From: RGIG4034 sp045576455
GTDB lineage: Bacteria; Bacillota; Clostridia; Lachnospirales; Lachnospiraceae
DNA: 28,988 nucleotides
Direction of reading: 5' to 3'
Assembly: GCA_045576455.1 (NCBI GenBank)
Contig: JAZNGM010000018.1
Location: 1 to 28,988 of the forward strand
The notes under the pieces: generated by a model
What the model saw: the letters and a program-made list of their open reading frames with translations, nothing else
What the model was told of the DNA's origin: nothing
Databases searched by the model: none
In this document: positions 8,404 through 15,683 of the stretch, piece by piece
Layout: each line of letters opens with the position of its first letter
Position numbering within the stretch: the stretch's first letter is position 1
Made by a program: the position numbers and the translations under genes

Positions 8404-8443
8404 TAATGATTTAGTAATATGTTTTAGGAAAGGAGTACAGAAT

Positions 8444-9553
8444 ATGAAAAAACGTATTATTACATTATTATTAGCAGGTGTTCTTGTTATATCAGCGGTT
8501 GGCTGCAGTAAGAAAGATGAGGTGCCTGTATCAGAAAATAATGCTCAGGGGAGTGAGACTGATAAGGATAATCAGACAACAGAAGATAACAAAGAAGATG
8601 TAAAAGAAGACGTAAAAGACGAAGTAAAAGATGAAGTGAAAGATGAAGTGAAAGAAGATAAAAAAGAGGATAAGCAAGAAGAAGTGAAAAAGCCGGAGGT
8701 TGTAGAGGATGACGGTGCGATAGTAGACGTAATTCCGGCTAAGCATACACTTCCGAAATATAAGGACTGTGGTAAGATTGAAGAGATTTCCTATACGACA
8801 AAAGCTTATTACGGTAATGAAGAAGAGATAACCAAAAAGGCATATGTATATTTACCGAACGGATACGATGAAGAAAAACAGTATAATGTTCTTTATTTAA
8901 TGCATGGTATCGGTGGTAATGAAAGAGAATGGGGAATGTATGATATCAATTCCAAAGTGAAGGCAATGATGGACCACTTGATTTATAATGGGAACATTGA
9001 ACCGTTCATTATCGTTGTGCCAAATGGCCGTTCCAGCGCTGACTTTGCGAATACAAATGCAGACCATAATGCATTTTACAAGTTCGGTCAGGAACTCAGA
9101 AATGATTTGATTCCTTATATCGACGCAAACTATGCTACCTATGCTGAATATAGTGAAGACGGATATGATTTGACTGCAGCGCGTGATCACCGTGCGATGG
9201 CAGGGCTTTCCATGGGTGGCATGCAGACAACCAATATAGGTATGTGTGAATGTCTTGATATTATGAGCTACTTTGGTGCGTTTTCAGCGGCGCCGACTAC
9301 ATATACAGCATCCCAGATAGCAGAAAAACTCAAAGAATTTGAAGACTATGATATCCATTATTACTATGCAATGTGCGGAACGAATGACGGAATTGCTTTA
9401 AGCAGTTCAAGAGCTGCCATCACCGGTTTGACAGGACTTACCGATAAGCTTACGGACGGTGAGAACTTTGCTTGGCATACACTTCCGGGTGGACATGATT
9501 TTAATATCTGGTATATCGGTTTTTATAATTTCGCAAGAAAAGTATTTAAATAA
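8444..9553 (+). CDS. CE1-type esterase (feruloyl / acetyl-xylan esterase family), lipoprotein
   Basis: 369 residues from ATG 8444, which has an AAAGGAG site. A longer in-frame reading back to 8273 overlaps the kinase gene and would bury the signal peptide, so it is rejected. Residues 1-21 are a lipoprotein signal peptide with lipidated Cys21 (VISAVGC). A charged linker of about 70 residues contains five tandem KEDV/KDEV units (50-69). The rest is an alpha/beta-hydrolase of the esterase D / carbohydrate-esterase 1 class: oxyanion LMHGIGGNEREW, nucleophile Ser256 in GLSMGG, probable acid Asp315 in GTNDG, and His351 in GGHDF. CE1 enzymes remove acetyl or feruloyl groups from xylan side chains. 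It is a surface lipoprotein like the GH10 xylanase at 634, and the two activities are classically synergistic. The exact acyl group is not decided. Confidence 0.88.
   Translation: MKKRIITLLLAGVLVISAVGCSKKDEVPVSENNAQGSETDKDNQTTEDNKEDVKEDVKDEVKDEVKDEVKEDKKEDKQEEVKKPEVVEDDGAIVDVIPAKHTLPKYKDCGKIEEISYTTKAYYGNEEEITKKAYVYLPNGYDEEKQYNVLYLMHGIGGNEREWGMYDINSKVKAMMDHLIYNGNIEPFIIVVPNGRSSADFANTNADHNAFYKFGQELRNDLIPYIDANYATYAEYSEDGYDLTAARDHRAMAGLSMGGMQTTNIGMCECLDIMSYFGAFSAAPTTYTASQIAEKLKEFEDYDIHYYYAMCGTNDGIALSSSRAAITGLTGLTDKLTDGENFAWHTLPGGHDFNIWYIGFYNFARKVFK
8591..8650 (+). repeat. 12-bp tandem repeat (five units) in the esterase linker
   Basis: Five consecutive 12-base units read KEDV, KEDV, KDEV, KDEV, KDEV; the last two units are identical. 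Two KEDK units follow. The repeat encodes a highly charged spacer between the lipid anchor and the catalytic domain, and is prone to copy-number change by slippage. Confidence 0.85.
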
Positions 9554-9679
9554 TATTTAAGTAATTTTTTAAGATGATTTTCCGATGAAGAATTTAAGTA
9601 CATATATGATTTATCCAAGAAATTAAAACGGAATGTTTAAAAAACATTAATAAATCTTAAGAAAATCTTAATAAACTCC

Positions 9680-9708
9680 TTGAATATGCATGTAGTTTAT
9701 GGTAGACT
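9680..9708 (+). promoter_or_regulatory. Promoter for the DUF6311 membrane protein gene
   Basis: TTGAAT at 9680-9685, a 17-base spacer, then TAGACT at 9703-9708 preceded by TGG (extended -10). Transcription would start near 9715, leaving a leader of about 78 bases. The spacer is covered by the dyad described at 9686-9716, so the site may be repressed. Confidence 0.55.
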
Positions 9709-9726
9709 ACATGCATAGAGTTTTTT
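9686..9726 (+). promoter_or_regulatory. 11-bp dyad overlapping the promoter; operator or terminator hairpin
   Basis: ATGCATGTAGT (9686-9696) and ACTACATGCAT (9706-9716) are perfect inverted repeats around a 9-base loop, followed by AGAG and six T. As RNA from the upstream esterase gene it would make a plausible terminator; as DNA it covers the -10/-35 spacer and start of the DUF6311 promoter like an operator. Both roles may hold. Confidence 0.5.
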
Positions 9727-9732
9727 ATGAAT

Positions 9733-9781
9733 ATGCCACACTTGAAATGGCTGAGGGGGAGATAGTCTTTAGGTGTGGCAT
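9733..9781 (+). promoter_or_regulatory. Leader stem-loop just before the DUF6311 ribosome site
   Basis: ATGCCACAC (9733-9741) and GTGTGGCAT (9773-9781) are perfect 9-bp inverted repeats enclosing 31 purine-rich bases. The GAGGGGAG ribosome site follows at once. The arrangement would allow control of translation start or RNA stability. I do not recognise a known riboswitch in it. Confidence 0.4.
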
Positions 9782-9792
9782 GAGGGGAGAAA

Positions 9793-11505
9793 ATGAATAA
9801 GAAATACTTATGTAAGATAAAGGGCATTTTGTGCACGGGAGTGAACAAGTGCCCGTATTTTGTGTTCCCGGCATTTATAGGTGCGGTTATTTTTTTGCTT
9901 ATATACGGATTTGTGCCGTTAGATGTCACCAATGATCATTGGATATTAAACGGATATGTGGAGACAGACATAATTCAGCATTATGGTGGCTGGGTTAATT
10001 TCAGGAATTCGGATTGGGCATTTCCGTTGGGACTTACCAATCTGTTAATGTATCCGCAAGGCGAGATTATCAGTTTTACAGACTCGGTTCCTGCGGTATC
10101 TATATTTTTTAAGTTAATAAGCTTTATGCTGCCTGAGACTTTCCAGTTTTTTGGTATTTATGTGTTTTTGTGCTTTGTTTTGCAGGGTGTTTCTTCGGCA
10201 ATGCTGGTACATGAATTTACAGACAGTAAAGTGAAAATAGCGCTTGCCTCTGTGTTGTTCTGCCTTTCGCCGATTATGATAGAAAGGGCGTTCAGACATA
10301 CGGCACTTGCATCTCATTTCCTGATACTTTTTGCATTGTATTTTTATTTTCATGCAAGGCATAACGGGCATAAATTCCGATACGGCTATATTGTGTTACA
10401 TGTGCTTGCCATCGGCATTCATCCGTATTTTTTGCCGATGATTTTCGGTATTATGTGTGCACACCTGTTAGATATGCTGATAGCTAAAAAGAAGAGCATT
10501 TTACTGGTTGGAAAGATTGTTTTATTTATAGCGGTTAATATAGCGGCAACGGCTCTTTTCGGGTATCTCATAGGTGCGATAGGATTTTGTAATAATTTTG
10601 AAGCTGAGGGATACGGATATTACTGTATGAATATTAATTCGCTCATCAATCCGTGCAGCGCAGGAGATTATGACTGGTCACGTGTCGTTAGACAATATCC
10701 GCAAGTACTCGGTAATTTTGATGGATTTAATTATCTGGGCCTTGGTGTCCTAAGCTTTTTGATATTTGTTGTGGCAATTAAAATATCACGGATTAAAAAT
10801 ACGCTTAAGTTTATGAAGAGAAATGCGGGAATTTTGATTGCCGGTATTGTATTTACGGTGTTTGCCATATCCAGTGTAGTTACCCTTAATGATAAAGTGC
10901 TTTTTGAAATAAAGTTAAGTAAGTGGCTGTATCATTTGTGCTCCGTTTTCCGTTCCAGCGGAAGGATGCTTTATCCGGTGAATTATCTCATCGTGCTTTT
11001 GGTCGTAAAAGAACTGGTACAGTTTAAAGCTAATAGTATTAAGTATCAGGCACAAATATTGCTTGCCGTACTTTGTGCTGTACAGTTGATGGATTTATCC
11101 GCGGTACTAATCAAAAAGCATCATGAATTTGATAAAGATGTAATTGAAGAAGCGTATGCTTCTAATATCTATAATAATGAGCAATTACATATTCTGGGAA
11201 AAGATCATAAGAAAATTAAGTTCCTTGACTATGAAGCGGCAATCGTGCGTGAGATGGTAGTGTTTATCGGACAGCATAAATTGCAGGAAGCCAATACAAC
11301 GCTGGGAAACGGAAAAACATCTTATAATATATATGATGAGATTTATCTGGCGCTTCTTGACGTTGTGGAAGGAAATGTTGATATTGATACACTGTATGTG
11401 TCTACGGATATACAGATTGTCGAGGCGGTTATGCCTAAGTTTACGGACGAATACAAGGTATACGAAGCAGGGCATCTATATGTGATAGCAGGATACAGGG
11501 ACTAA
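9793..11505 (+). CDS. DUF6311-type polytopic membrane protein (GT-C-like glycosyltransferase candidate)
   Basis: 570 residues, ATG 9793 with GAGGGGAG upstream. About ten or more membrane helices run from residue 24 to about 435, followed by a soluble C-terminal part of about 130 residues. After the first helix come an acidic loop with ETDIIQHYGGWVNFRNS and the phrase WAFPLGLTNLLMYPQGE; then LPETFQFFGIYVFLCFVLQG. This order matches DUF6311 proteins, which resemble GT-C lipid-linked sugar transferases with an acidic first extracytoplasmic loop. A role in decorating the cell wall or a surface polymer is likely but unproven. The last 70 residues repeat short-chain family-like features without a motif I can name. 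The gene stands alone between its own promoter and a strong terminator. Confidence 0.65.
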   Translation: MNKKYLCKIKGILCTGVNKCPYFVFPAFIGAVIFLLIYGFVPLDVTNDHWILNGYVETDIIQHYGGWVNFRNSDWAFPLGLTNLLMYPQGEIISFTDSVPAVSIFFKLISFMLPETFQFFGIYVFLCFVLQGVSSAMLVHEFTDSKVKIALASVLFCLSPIMIERAFRHTALASHFLILFALYFYFHARHNGHKFRYGYIVLHVLAIGIHPYFLPMIFGIMCAHLLDMLIAKKKSILLVGKIVLFIAVNIAATALFGYLIGAIGFCNNFEAEGYGYYCMNINSLINPCSAGDYDWSRVVRQYPQVLGNFDGFNYLGLGVLSFLIFVVAIKISRIKNTLKFMKRNAGILIAGIVFTVFAISSVVTLNDKVLFEIKLSKWLYHLCSVFRSSGRMLYPVNYLIVLLVVKELVQFKANSIKYQAQILLAVLCAVQLMDLSAVLIKKHHEFDKDVIEEAYASNIYNNEQLHILGKDHKKIKFLDYEAAIVREMVVFIGQHKLQEANTTLGNGKTSYNIYDEIYLALLDVVEGNVDIDTLYVSTDIQIVEAVMPKFTDEYKVYEAGHLYVIAGYRD

Positions 11506-11534
11506 AAATAAAACTAAAAATATAAATAGAACTA

Positions 11535-11567
11535 AAAACACCTTGGATATTTTGTCCAAGGTGTTTT
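11535..11567. terminator. Bidirectional terminator between DUF6311 and GGDEF genes
   Basis: A 13-bp perfect helix, AAAACACCTTGGA (11535-11547) with TCCAAGGTGTTTT (11555-11567), with a 7-base loop. A-rich on the left and T-rich on the right, it can end transcription from both convergent genes. Confidence 0.88.
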
Positions 11568-11584
11568 ATCGTTTCTATTCATTT

Positions 11585-13489
11585 CTATACTGTGGATTTT
11601 TTGTGCAATTCTTTCTTCATCGCGTACATAGCTTCGTCGGCACGTTTCAAACAGTCGGATAAATCCAAATGTTCATTAGGCTCAATGTAAACACAACCGA
11701 CGCCTGCTGTCAGGTTGTACGGAAGATGCAGTTCTTTTGCAGTATTTTTTAAGTGTATACTTATCTGGTTTAACAAATTCTGTGTGTGCTCATTGTCAAT
11801 ACATTCACCCACCATTAAGAACTCGTCACCACCGTATCGCACGATAATCCAGTCTTCTTGAAGAACATCCTTTATTACCTTGGCAACCGTACAGATGGCG
11901 ATGTCGCCCTGAAGATGACCGTACTTATCATTAATCTTTTTCATCTTATTAATATCGGCAAACATAAGCACGGCACGCTTGCCCTTGCGGTGGCATTCTT
12001 CAAGATAAGGATAAGCCACTTTTTCACAACCCATACGATTGTAAACACCGGTAAGACCGTCCGTTACAGATAATTCGGAGAGCTGCTTGTTCATCTCAAG
12101 CATGAGGATGTTCTGACGTACACGTTCAAAGTTTTGCTTCAGGTTTCTCATCCAATTATAGAGAGAGTAGTCATACATCATTTCAATTTCGTCACCAAAA
12201 GCGATGTAGCCATAACAGCCATCGGAACTGTAAATCGGAACGAATACATATAAGCGGCTGGCTTCACTATCTTCATCATATTCAGGTATAAGGTTTTTCG
12301 TATCAATTTTTATACGCTTATATGGCAAAGCGTTTTTTAAACCACATATTACCTCCATTTTAGAGGTATATCCTTTTTGCTTAAGCTTCTTGCCGGTAAC
12401 GAGAGAAGAGAAGAAGTTTTCGACAAGACACATGTATATTTCGTTTCCTTCGTATCTGTGCTCTCTTTCAAGAAATTCGTTAAAAGCTTCATGGAAATCA
12501 TCGGCAGAGGTTACTTCTGAAAGACATTCAGCAACATCACACAAATGGCCGCCCCAGAAAGCACCGTTTACAAATGCACCGTAAAGGTTCTGGTTTTCTC
12601 TTTCTATTAATTCTTTATCAATTACATCAGAAAAGCATCTGCAACTCTCATTAGGAACGGCAATGGAGTTAATCTGTCTTGAAATCGTAGTGCTTTCGTT
12701 GTCTATTTTCTCAAGTACGTACTTAAGACCCTGGTAACCCATGTTAGTCCAATTACGGTCGACGGAGGCAATCTTCGGTTTATGGTTTTTAGCAGAATTA
12801 AGGTGATCAAAACCGGTTACGATAACATCCTTCGGAACTTCGTAACCGTGTTGGTCTAATACTATACAGGTTGCCATAGCCATTACGTCATTGGCGCATA
12901 CAATGGCATCCGGTAATTTTGTATGATTCTTAAGCCAAATAGGAAGTTCCTGCTGAACTTCATAATAATTCCAATTGCCATAGATTATATTGTTTTTATC
13001 GAGTGATAAATTGTTTTTGGTTAAAACATCTTCAAGAGCCTTGCGTCTTGTTTCGCTTTCTATATTGTCGACAGGACCGCTCATGTAGAGGACATCTTTT
13101 ACACCATGATGTTCTACAAGGTGGGCACACAAATCATACATACCGGAATAATTGTCAGAGGCTATCGTATCACAACCCGGTAACGCATATTCTAAGCAAA
13201 CAGTAGGTATGTTAAGTTCTTTTATCTTATCGGTTAAATAAGAATATTCTTCTTCCAAATGTAAGGTGTTTCCTAAAATAATGGCACCGTCAAATTTAGC
13301 ATAATCCAATAAACGGAAGATGTTGGCTTCGCCTACATTTTTATAAGTTTCTACTTCTTCAACCGAATAATTTAACAACAGAAAAATATCAACATTATTC
13401 TCAGACGCGCATTTACGGATACCCGACATTACGATTTTTAAATATTCATTACTCCATCCATTACCACAAACAGCAATTTTCTTCTTCAT
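11585..13489 (-). CDS. Diguanylate cyclase with LacI-type periplasmic-binding sensor domain
   Basis: 634 residues from ATG 13489 (GAGGT site upstream); an in-frame extension to 13564 would run over the promoter and is rejected. Residues 1-300 resemble the sugar-binding domain of LacI/GalR regulators (VCGNGWSNEYLKIVMSGI at the start, DAIVCANDVMAMA, VIVTGFDH) but have no DNA-binding helix-turn-helix and no signal peptide, so sensing is cytoplasmic. A middle segment (about 310-450) is not recognised. The C-terminal GGDEF domain starts at DGLTGVYNR and has GGDEF at 553-557, so it should make c-di-GMP from two GTP. The RxxD product-inhibition site is absent (QEDW at that place). It is divergent from the EAL phosphodiesterase gene and has its own promoter, which gives a matched make/break pair. 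Confidence 0.88.
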   Translation of the reverse strand: MKKKIAVCGNGWSNEYLKIVMSGIRKCASENNVDIFLLLNYSVEEVETYKNVGEANIFRLLDYAKFDGAIILGNTLHLEEEYSYLTDKIKELNIPTVCLEYALPGCDTIASDNYSGMYDLCAHLVEHHGVKDVLYMSGPVDNIESETRRKALEDVLTKNNLSLDKNNIIYGNWNYYEVQQELPIWLKNHTKLPDAIVCANDVMAMATCIVLDQHGYEVPKDVIVTGFDHLNSAKNHKPKIASVDRNWTNMGYQGLKYVLEKIDNESTTISRQINSIAVPNESCRCFSDVIDKELIERENQNLYGAFVNGAFWGGHLCDVAECLSEVTSADDFHEAFNEFLEREHRYEGNEIYMCLVENFFSSLVTGKKLKQKGYTSKMEVICGLKNALPYKRIKIDTKNLIPEYDEDSEASRLYVFVPIYSSDGCYGYIAFGDEIEMMYDYSLYNWMRNLKQNFERVRQNILMLEMNKQLSELSVTDGLTGVYNRMGCEKVAYPYLEECHRKGKRAVLMFADINKMKKINDKYGHLQGDIAICTVAKVIKDVLQEDWIIVRYGGDEFLMVGECIDNEHTQNLLNQISIHLKNTAKELHLPYNLTAGVGCVYIEPNEHLDLSDCLKRADEAMYAMKKELHKKSTV

Positions 13490-13531
13490 TTGTTTACCTC
13501 GATTGTAAAAACAATAAGTATAATTAAATAC

Positions 13532-13560
13532 ATTATAGTATATTTTGTTTATCTTTTCAA
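13532..13560 (-). promoter_or_regulatory. Promoter of the GGDEF gene
   Basis: On the minus strand TTGAAA (13560-13555), a 17-base spacer, and a perfect TATAAT (13537-13532). The start of RNA would be near 13525, about 36 bases before the ATG at 13489. This supports the shorter start of the gene. Confidence 0.75.
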
Positions 13561-13641
13561 TCAAATCAGTGTATAATCTAGTACAAATTTACTATTTTTC
13601 TTACAAAAATGTAATAAAACGTGCGAAAAAGGTAGAGAATG

Positions 13642-13650
13642 TGTTATATT
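13642..13650 (+). promoter_or_regulatory. Extended -10 promoter of the EAL gene
   Basis: TGTTATATT at 13642-13650 is an extended -10 box 52 bases before the ATG at 13703; no good -35 is seen. A second, plain TATAAT at 13572-13577 is further upstream and also lacks a good -35. Confidence 0.45.
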
Positions 13651-13702
13651 GGATATATCATTAGGCAAATGTTAACGTTTTATCTTATGAGAGGATGACT
13701 AT

Positions 13703-15592
13703 ATGAACATATTAATGCAGGTTTGCGGTATAGTTAATCTGATAGTCTTAATCATATTTTATCTTGCCCAGAAGAAATTGTATTTAAAAACAGAGAAAAG
13801 TTTTTTGGGAATGCTGTTTATTACTTTGTTAACACATGGGTTGGATATTCTTTCTTTGTATGCCATTAAAGAGAGGGATACACTTCCTTCATCTGTAGTA
13901 GAAATCCTTTGTAAATTGTATTTGGTGTCATTAATCGTAATCGTAATGGCGGTTTATTCTTATATCAGCCAGGATGTGTTTAGGAAAAAGACGGAGTATT
14001 ACCGCGGCACGTTATTATATAATGTGTTGACGATAATAGGCATAGAAGGGGTTATGTTCCTTCCGATAAGTATTTTTGACGACGGAAAATGGGTGCATAC
14101 GTATGGTCCGGCTACAACGGCAACCTACATTACGGTACTCTATGGATTTGTTAATATTACTTTCCGGGCTGTAGCGTATAGGAAACGCATTAACCGTGAC
14201 CGGTTAGTAGCGGTGCTTATCTGGATGGGCTTATGGTCAATGGCAGCATCCTTACAGTTTGTATTTAAAGGTCTGTTGGTTGTCAGCTTTGCAGCCAGTG
14301 TCGGCATGATGATTTTGTATATTAAGCTGGAAGACCCCGGAATGAACATTAATAAGGAAAGTGGGTTATATAACCAGAATGCCCTGCTTGAATATATTAA
14401 ACAGAAATGTGACAGGGGTAAAAATTTTGCACTGGTATTATTCAGGCTTGATAATACCATGAACCAGATGCAGGGGCTTAAGTTTAACTGGGCACAGGCA
14501 GGAATCCTGCTTAGATGTAAAGAGGCTATCGCTTTTAGAAGCTCAGAGGATGAAGGAATTTTAATTTTCCAGGAAGCTTCCCAGGCAGAAGCATGGCAGG
14601 ATAAGATTTTGGAAGATATTCATAACGCATCCGATAATAATGCACGTTGTCTTCGTAAGGCGTTATGGGTGCGGCTTGACAGTACAAGCATCTTTGAAAA
14701 TACGGATGAACTTCTCGATTTCTTGCGCTTTGTTGAAGTGTCACAGTATTTGGATGCCGACAGAAAACGCAGTAAGCGTATTGTGGTGGACGAAACGGTG
14801 CTTGCAGAGATGAACCGTGAAAAAGAAATAGAGCGGCTCATTGAAGAAGCACTTAAGGAAGACAGGGTGGAAGTATTCTATCAACCGATTTATTCCATCA
14901 AAGAAGATAAATTTACAACAGCAGAAGCGCTTGTAAGAATACGGGATGAGGAGAGAAATCTTGTTCCTCCGGGATTATTCATTCCAATTGCTGAAAAGAA
15001 CGGTAAAATACTGACACTGGGTAATTCCATACTTGAAAAAGTGTGCCGTTTCATTCGGGAGAGGGAACCGCAAAAGCTGGGTATGGATTATATTGAAGTA
15101 AACTTATCGGTAGTCCAGTGTGCGGATGAAAAACTGGCATCTTCCTTTATAGCTATGTTAAATGAATATGAAATTGCACCGGACCGCATAAATTTTGAAA
15201 TAACGGAATCGGCTGAGCTTAAGAGAAGAGATATTTTTAAAGCGAATCTGGAGGCCCTTCAGGAGTACGGCATAAGCTTTTCGCTGGATGATTTCGGAAC
15301 GGGACATTCCAATCTTAACTATATAGTTGAAATGCCGGTTGAGATTGTTAAGTTTGACAGAGATATGACCAATGCCTTTTTTGTAGAAGAAAAAGCACGG
15401 GTTATCATGGAAACAGCAATTAACATGATTCATGATATGGGACTGAAAGTGGTCGTGGAAGGAATTGAGACAAGAGAACAGTTTGAAAAGATGAAAGAAC
15501 TGGGCGTGGATTATATCCAGGGATTCTTTTTCTCAAGACCGGTTCCGCAGGATGAATTTTACGATTTCATAAAAAAGAATAATTTTTCTTAA
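13703..15592 (+). CDS. Membrane c-di-GMP phosphodiesterase (degenerate GGDEF + EAL)
   Basis: 629 residues, ATG 13703 with GAGAGGA upstream. The N-terminal part (1-210) has about seven hydrophobic helices typical of an integral membrane sensor. Residues about 215-365 are a degenerate GGDEF domain in which SSEDEG (280-285) replaces the signature, so it cannot make c-di-GMP and may bind GTP or only relay signal. The C-terminal EAL domain (about 378-625) keeps the metal and catalytic residues: Glu408 in EALVR, Asn in VNLSVVQ, Glu in FEITES, Asp529-Asp530 in DDFGTG, Lys in VKFDRD, Glu in EGIE, and QGFFFSRP. It should hydrolyse c-di-GMP to pGpG. The divergent GGDEF gene makes the opposite reaction. 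Confidence 0.9.
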   Translation: MNILMQVCGIVNLIVLIIFYLAQKKLYLKTEKSFLGMLFITLLTHGLDILSLYAIKERDTLPSSVVEILCKLYLVSLIVIVMAVYSYISQDVFRKKTEYYRGTLLYNVLTIIGIEGVMFLPISIFDDGKWVHTYGPATTATYITVLYGFVNITFRAVAYRKRINRDRLVAVLIWMGLWSMAASLQFVFKGLLVVSFAASVGMMILYIKLEDPGMNINKESGLYNQNALLEYIKQKCDRGKNFALVLFRLDNTMNQMQGLKFNWAQAGILLRCKEAIAFRSSEDEGILIFQEASQAEAWQDKILEDIHNASDNNARCLRKALWVRLDSTSIFENTDELLDFLRFVEVSQYLDADRKRSKRIVVDETVLAEMNREKEIERLIEEALKEDRVEVFYQPIYSIKEDKFTTAEALVRIRDEERNLVPPGLFIPIAEKNGKILTLGNSILEKVCRFIREREPQKLGMDYIEVNLSVVQCADEKLASSFIAMLNEYEIAPDRINFEITESAELKRRDIFKANLEALQEYGISFSLDDFGTGHSNLNYIVEMPVEIVKFDRDMTNAFFVEEKARVIMETAINMIHDMGLKVVVEGIETREQFEKMKELGVDYIQGFFFSRPVPQDEFYDFIKKNNFS

Positions 15593-15600
15593 AAAATGTG

Positions 15601-15631
15601 TTGACTCTTCCCTAAGGGGACCCCTTACGCT
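15601..15631 (+). promoter_or_regulatory. MerR-type promoter/operator (19-bp spacer with dyad)
   Basis: TTGACT at 15601-15606 and TACGCT at 15626-15631 are separated by 19 bases, the over-long spacing that MerR-family regulators correct by twisting the DNA. The spacer holds overlapping dyads: CCCT-A-AGGG at 15610-15618 and TAAGGGG-A-CCCCTTA at 15613-15627. The next gene is MerR-type, so self-regulation is likely. Confidence 0.65.
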
Positions 15632-15683
15632 CGATTTGTAAAGCAGTAAACAATAAATCAAACGTAAGAAAGAGGGAACGAAA

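Noticed and set aside
8273..8443. 57-residue upstream extension of the CE1 esterase
   Set aside because: It overlaps the end of the kinase gene and would place the signal peptide inside the protein; ATG 8444 has AAAGGAG.
9733..9765. Possible 10-residue leader peptide (MPHLKWLRGR) before the DUF6311 gene
   Set aside because: No ribosome site before its ATG and no run of regulatory codons; the stem-loop explains the sequence better.
13490..13564. Upstream start for the GGDEF protein
   Set aside because: It runs across the TTGAAA-17-TATAAT promoter; the ATG at 13489 follows GAGGT.
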